Both the position numbers and the translations under genes were made by a program. The notes below the pieces were generated by a model. The model searched no databases, had not been told where the DNA came from, and worked only from the letters and a program-made list of their open reading frames with translations. Shown piece after piece: positions 14,837 to 18,525 of a stretch of 18,525 nt of DNA. Source of the DNA: Bacillota bacterium (GTDB lineage: Bacteria > Bacillota > Clostridia > UBA1381); the NCBI GenBank assembly GCA_021203665.1, contig JAJQAT010000042.1, positions 1 through 18,525 of the forward strand, written 5' to 3'. How positions within the stretch are numbered: the stretch's first letter is position 1; each line of letters begins with the position of its first letter.

Positions 14837-14932
14837 TAATATGGCTGAATTAAGATGTCCCGCGGGGACGCGGGCTGCGGAGCGCGGTAAAAGTAGGAAT
14901 ACCGCGCCGCCTAAAACGGAGAGGTGAATCAT

Positions 14933-15820
14933 ATGTTTCAAAGGAAATTCCTACCAATATTTTTGTTGTTTTTATTGACTGCGGCTTTCGCGCTAAGCGG
15001 CTGCACCGGCGCGTCGGAGGGCGTGCGGCAGGTAAGCGGACTTGACGCTTTGGGCGCGGTTCAAGTCGTATCGCGCGAGGAGGGCTCCGGCACAAGGAAC
15101 TCATTCGCGGATTTATTGGGCTTTGCCGACGCGGATTCCGACGCTGCGGCGGACGGCGCGCTTACAGCGTCCGACACAGATTCGGTTGTAGAGGCGGTCG
15201 CCGCCGACAAGTCGGCGATAGGCTATGTTTCAATGGGAACCGAATTGGACGATAATGTAAAAACGCTGACGGTTGACGGAGCCGCGGGTACGCTTGAAAA
15301 TGTCGTAAGCGGAAAATACGCTCTGAGCAGACCGTTTTGTCTTGTATGGTCGGGCGAGCTGAACGCCGTCGAGCAGGATTTTATGACCTACGTCATGGGC
15401 AAGGGACAATCCGTTGTCGAGAAATCCTACGCACCGGTTCACAGCAGTGTTAATTTTCTGTCTGATATGAGCGGCGGAACAATAACCATACACGGCTCCA
15501 CCTCAGCCGCGCCGCTGATTCGCGAGCTGGCGGAGGAATATGAGGCTATAAACACAAACGCGACAGTGGAAATAACTGTTTCGGACTCCACCGGCGGCAT
15601 AAACGACGCTATGCAGGGATTATGCGGCATAGGAATGGCGTCGCGCGAATTAAAGGACTATGAAAAGGAGCTTCTTGATTACAAGGTTATCGCGTATGAC
15701 GGAATAGCGGTGATTGTAAACGCCGAAAACCCGTTGGAAAGCGTTACCTCGCGCGAGCTAAAGGCACTGTTCACCGGAGAAATTTCAAGGTGGGAAGATA
15801 TAAACAAAGGAAGGGATTAA
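14933..15820 (+). CDS. PstS-like phosphate-binding lipoprotein, circularly permuted
   Basis: The 295-residue lipoprotein has a signal peptide and lipobox LSGC (C24). I choose ATG 14933, because GAGGTGA (14921-14927) gives ideal spacing; GTG 14924 lies inside that site. The order of the PstS halves is reversed. Residues 41-175 match the second half of canonical PstS: QVVSREEGSGTR (44-55) with the phosphate-binding SGT, AIGYVSM (95-101), SGKYALSRPF (126-135), and the usual C-terminal end with GQSVVEKSYAPV. After a short linker, residues 181-295 match the first half: GTITIHGSTSAAPL (182-195), DSTGGINDAM (218-227), GIGMASREL (232-240), AYDGIAVIVNAENP (254-267), and the end at FTGEISRWEDINKGRD, which in PstS would run on into the REEGSGTR segment. 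Both binding loops are kept. Only 1 nt separates it from the cotransporter gene. Confidence 0.88.
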   Translation: MFQRKFLPIFLLFLLTAAFALSGCTGASEGVRQVSGLDALGAVQVVSREEGSGTRNSFADLLGFADADSDAAADGALTASDTDSVVEAVAADKSAIGYVSMGTELDDNVKTLTVDGAAGTLENVVSGKYALSRPFCLVWSGELNAVEQDFMTYVMGKGQSVVEKSYAPVHSSVNFLSDMSGGTITIHGSTSAAPLIRELAEEYEAINTNATVEITVSDSTGGINDAMQGLCGIGMASRELKDYEKELLDYKVIAYDGIAVIVNAENPLESVTSRELKALFTGEISRWEDINKGRD

Positions 15821-15821
15821 T

Positions 15822-17513
15822 ATGAACGACACATTACAAATAATATTCGGACTTGTCGGCGGCTTGGCGGTTTTCATATTCGGCATGAACCTGATGAGTG
15901 AATGTCTGCAAAAGGCGGCGGGCGAAAAAATGAAGCGCATACTCGGACTTCTTACAAAGAACCGTCTTTTGGGCGTGCTTGCGGGCGCGCTGGTAACGGC
16001 GGTGCTGCAAAGCAGCAGCGCGACCACCGTTATGGCGATAGGCTTTGTAAGCGCGGGACTTATGACGCTCCCGCAGGCAATCTCGATAATTTTCGGAGCG
16101 AATATCGGAACAACCATAACGGCGCAGATAATCGCGTTTAAGATAACGGATTACATATATGTATTCATTTTCGCGGGATTTATAATTTCGTTTATAAGCA
16201 AAAAGGAAAAGCTTAAAAATATCGGAATGACGATTTTCGCGTTCGGACTTTTGTTCCTGGGCATTGAAACAATGGGCGACGTAATGAAGCCGCTCGCGTC
16301 AAGTCCGGTGTTCACGAATATGATAGCCAAGGTTGCGGATGTTCCTATTCTCGGTGTGGCGGTGGGAACTCTTATGACGTTGGTTGTACAGAGCAGCAGC
16401 GCGACCATCGCCGTTTTGCAAAACTTCGCCTCGCAGGCGGGAGCCGACGGCGTTACGAGCGTTCTGGGCTTAACCGGCGCAATCCCCATCCTGCTCGGCG
16501 ACAATATCGGCACAACCATTACCGCGCTTTTGGCATCGATTGGTCAATCCAAAAACGCGAAGCGAACGGCATTGGCGCATACCCTGTTCAACGTGTCCGG
16601 CGCGGTGCTGTTCCTGTTCCTGATAAAGCCGTTGGCGGCATTTGTAACCTACATATCGCCCTCCGGCGCGGAAATAGACGTTATCTCGCGTCAGATTGCC
16701 AACGCGCATACCACATTTAATATTGCCATGACGCTTATTTGGATAGGACTTTTGGGTCTTATGGTAAAGCTTGTTATGAAGATTATTCCCGACGGCAGGC
16801 ACGAGCTTGAAAACCCCGCGAAGCCGCGCTATCTTGACAGAAATGTAATAACGCAGCCGGCGGCGGCGCTGCAGCTTGTGGCAAAGGAGATACTTCATTA
16901 CAGCGAGCTTGTAAAGAAAATGTTTACGGACGTTATCGGCACGGTTAAAAACGGCAAAGCGCCCGCCGTCAGAAAGATAAAGGAATACGGGGAGTCGCTC
17001 GGCGTGCTGAACTCGGAAATAAACGAGTATTTGGCGGAGCTTTTCGCGGCGGGCGTGCTTACGGAAAGGCAGGCGACGCAAACCGCGAAGCTTATGTATG
17101 TGCTTGCCGATGTGGAGCGCATGGGCGGTCTGTCCGCGGAAATGGCGGATGCCGTTTTGGAGAAGATTGAGAAAAAGTACAATTATTCAAAGGACGCGTT
17201 AAACGATATTGAGGGCAGCCTAAAGCGTATAGAAACCATGTACGAAAACGCGCTGTCGGCACTGAAAAACGGCGACAAAGCCAAGCTTGAAACCGTTTTG
17301 AGCCACAAGGAGGAGGTCCTCAATTTGGATATAGAAATGCGCAAGCAGCATATGCAGCGCGTGAACAGGGGCAAATGCAAAAAGACCCTCTCGCAGCCGT
17401 ATATAAAAATACTGTACTGCATCGACCGTATGGGAAACAGCTGCGTGAACCTTGCCGAGGTGGCGCAAAATCAAATGAATTTCGCCTACTTCATAGGGGA
17501 TGGCGATAAATGA
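15822..17513 (+). CDS. Na+/phosphate cotransporter, NptA family, with PhoU-like domain
   Basis: This is an integral membrane protein that moves inorganic phosphate with sodium. The 563 residues contain the two inverted family repeats, each with the signature QSSSAT (63-68 and 190-195), followed by GANIGTT (92-98) and GDNIGTT (226-232). About eight or more hydrophobic segments cover residues 1-330. From about 345 to 560 there is a soluble, helical PhoU-like domain (KEILHYSELVKKMF, YVLADVERMG, CIDRMGNSCVNLAEVAQNQM), common in this subfamily and thought to regulate transport. Direction of transport (uptake or efflux) cannot be told. AAAGGAAGGG (15807-15816) precedes the ATG. The gene follows the PstS-like lipoprotein by 1 nt and overlaps the CorA-type gene by 4 nt (ATGA). 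The family is secure. Confidence 0.93.
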   Translation: MNDTLQIIFGLVGGLAVFIFGMNLMSECLQKAAGEKMKRILGLLTKNRLLGVLAGALVTAVLQSSSATTVMAIGFVSAGLMTLPQAISIIFGANIGTTITAQIIAFKITDYIYVFIFAGFIISFISKKEKLKNIGMTIFAFGLLFLGIETMGDVMKPLASSPVFTNMIAKVADVPILGVAVGTLMTLVVQSSSATIAVLQNFASQAGADGVTSVLGLTGAIPILLGDNIGTTITALLASIGQSKNAKRTALAHTLFNVSGAVLFLFLIKPLAAFVTYISPSGAEIDVISRQIANAHTTFNIAMTLIWIGLLGLMVKLVMKIIPDGRHELENPAKPRYLDRNVITQPAAALQLVAKEILHYSELVKKMFTDVIGTVKNGKAPAVRKIKEYGESLGVLNSEINEYLAELFAAGVLTERQATQTAKLMYVLADVERMGGLSAEMADAVLEKIEKKYNYSKDALNDIEGSLKRIETMYENALSALKNGDKAKLETVLSHKEEVLNLDIEMRKQHMQRVNRGKCKKTLSQPYIKILYCIDRMGNSCVNLAEVAQNQMNFAYFIGDGDK

Positions 17514-18421
17514 TATACTTGTTGGGAAGCAGACTTCGCGAAAGCGATTTGGAAACCGTGAAGCAAAGCAGGGAACCGGCGCTCGTCATAACGGACGAGC
17601 GCGGCTATCCGAGCATTTTGGAGGCTCTCGGCATACAGGCGGAGGTTGATATATCCCTTTCGGAAATATTATTCTGCAAAACGGAATGTCAGCAGGAATG
17701 TCTGTACGCAACGTGGGCGATTCCGCGACTTTTGGACATTTTGGGATGCCGCTATCAGATTGCCTGCGTCGTCACGGCGCAATATGTGGTATTGATAGAC
17801 AACAGCGATTTTTCCTCACGCATAGTCAGACGCATATGTCAAAAAAAGGTTCATCAGGGCGAAACGCGCGAAAGATTTTTGTATAATTTTATCGCGGAGC
17901 TTATTTCAAAGGACGCGGAATTTTTGGAGAGCTACGAGCGGCTTTTGATGGAAATGGAGGACGATACCGCCAAGGGTGACATCGACCGATTCCAAGGCCG
18001 CCTGCAGCCCGTCCGCAAACAGCTTTTGACGCTGCGCGGATATTACGACCAGCTTGCGGATATGGCGCGTGAGCTTGAGGAAAACGAGGACCGCTATTTT
18101 TCGCGTAAGCAGCTTAAATATTTCGGCACGGCGGCGGACAGGGCGGAACGCCTAAAGGACCGCGCGGGATACCTTTTGGAATACGCGCAGCAGGTTCGCG
18201 ACGCGTATCAGGCATTGGCGGACGCGAAGCAGAACGACAATATGAGATTCCTGACGGTGATTTCAACCATATTTTTCCCGCTCACGCTGATAACGGGTTG
18301 GTACGGAATGAATTTTGAGAATATGCCCGAGCTGAAAACCGGCTATCCCGCCGTTATCTTTGTCAGCCTCGTCGTCATTGTGATATGCCTTTTGATATTC
18401 AAGAAAAAGAAAATATTGTAA
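17510..18421 (+). CDS. CorA-family divalent metal transporter
   Basis: This is a membrane channel for Mg2+ or related divalent cations. The 303-residue protein has the CorA layout: a soluble N-terminal domain, a long helical stalk (about 120-245, charged and coiled-coil-like) and two C-terminal transmembrane segments. The family signature YGMNF (265-269) sits at the end of the first segment (FLTVISTIFFPLTLITGW), followed by ENMPEL. A lysine-rich KKKK tail follows the second segment. The ATG overlaps the cotransporter stop codon by 4 nt, so it is translationally coupled. The linkage to phosphate genes could reflect balancing of Mg2+ and phosphate; this is inferred. The substrate (Mg2+, Co2+, Zn2+) is not determined. 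Confidence 0.92.
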   Translation: MIYLLGSRLRESDLETVKQSREPALVITDERGYPSILEALGIQAEVDISLSEILFCKTECQQECLYATWAIPRLLDILGCRYQIACVVTAQYVVLIDNSDFSSRIVRRICQKKVHQGETRERFLYNFIAELISKDAEFLESYERLLMEMEDDTAKGDIDRFQGRLQPVRKQLLTLRGYYDQLADMARELEENEDRYFSRKQLKYFGTAADRAERLKDRAGYLLEYAQQVRDAYQALADAKQNDNMRFLTVISTIFFPLTLITGWYGMNFENMPELKTGYPAVIFVSLVVIVICLLIFKKKKIL

Positions 18422-18485
18422 ATTATATCAGCCAAATAAAACCTTACTCATTGCAGACAAAACCGTAAAAGCTTTGTCGGCAGCC

Positions 18486-18521
18486 AAAAATGCCGCGCGG
18501 ATAAGCTACCCGCGCGGCATT
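18486..18521. terminator. Strong hairpin terminator at the right edge
   Basis: A perfect 12-bp GC-rich stem (18489-18500 with 18510-18521) has a 9-nt loop. On the minus strand it runs into TTTTT (opposite 18490-18486), giving a good terminator for a gene beyond the window. On the plus strand the following bases are cut off, so its use by the corA operon is likely but unproven. The segment 18422-18485 shows no gene. Confidence 0.75.
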
Positions 18522-18525
18522 AATA

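Noticed and set aside
14924..14932. GTG at 14924 as start of the PstS-like protein
   Set aside because: It is part of the Shine-Dalgarno sequence GAGGTGA, which is correctly spaced for ATG 14933.

Overview
The window looks like a chromosomal segment of an endospore-forming member of the Clostridia (Firmicutes), with roughly balanced GC and many Shine-Dalgarno-led, tightly packed genes. The Firmicute assignment rests on a Rex-type redox repressor, a T-box leader in front of thrS, a YunB sporulation protein, a DUF6873-like protein and a stalk-domain secreted protein. No phage, insertion sequence, CRISPR array, tRNA or rRNA is visible.

Layout. Positions 1-201 are the promoter region of rex. Genes on the plus strand then follow: rex, a P-loop/Asp23-like fusion protein, uvrB, a small unknown protein, and uvrA. 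A new promoter at about 6983 drives a complete threonine T-box leader and thrS, which ends in a terminator. That terminator overlaps the ribosome binding site of yunB. The next run is yunB, ligA (14-nt overlap), an M20 amidohydrolase (4-nt overlap) and a DUF6873-like gene whose start is buried in a 15-bp hairpin. A strong hairpin separates this from the convergent, minus-strand gene for a secreted stalk-domain protein.

Positions 14413-14932 contain no protein gene but are full of signals. On the minus strand there is a promoter, an RNA of about 205 nt that folds as one long interrupted rod (6S-RNA-like), and its own terminator. On the plus strand there are Pho-box-like TTTACA repeats with an 11-bp spacing, a TATAAT box and a GC-rich hairpin leader.

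The last region is a three-gene plus-strand operon: a lipoprotein related to the phosphate-binding protein PstS, a Na+/phosphate cotransporter with a PhoU-like tail, and a CorA-type metal transporter. The PstS-like protein is the most striking feature. Its two halves are in reversed order relative to canonical PstS (a circular permutation), and it sits beside a secondary transporter instead of the usual PstCAB ABC transporter. Together with the Pho-box-like repeats, this suggests a phosphate-responsive uptake or sensing operon of unusual design.

The gene assignments for rex, uvrB, uvrA, thrS, ligA, nptA and corA rest on clear motifs. Regulatory and RNA calls were made by eye from sequence and pairing only.
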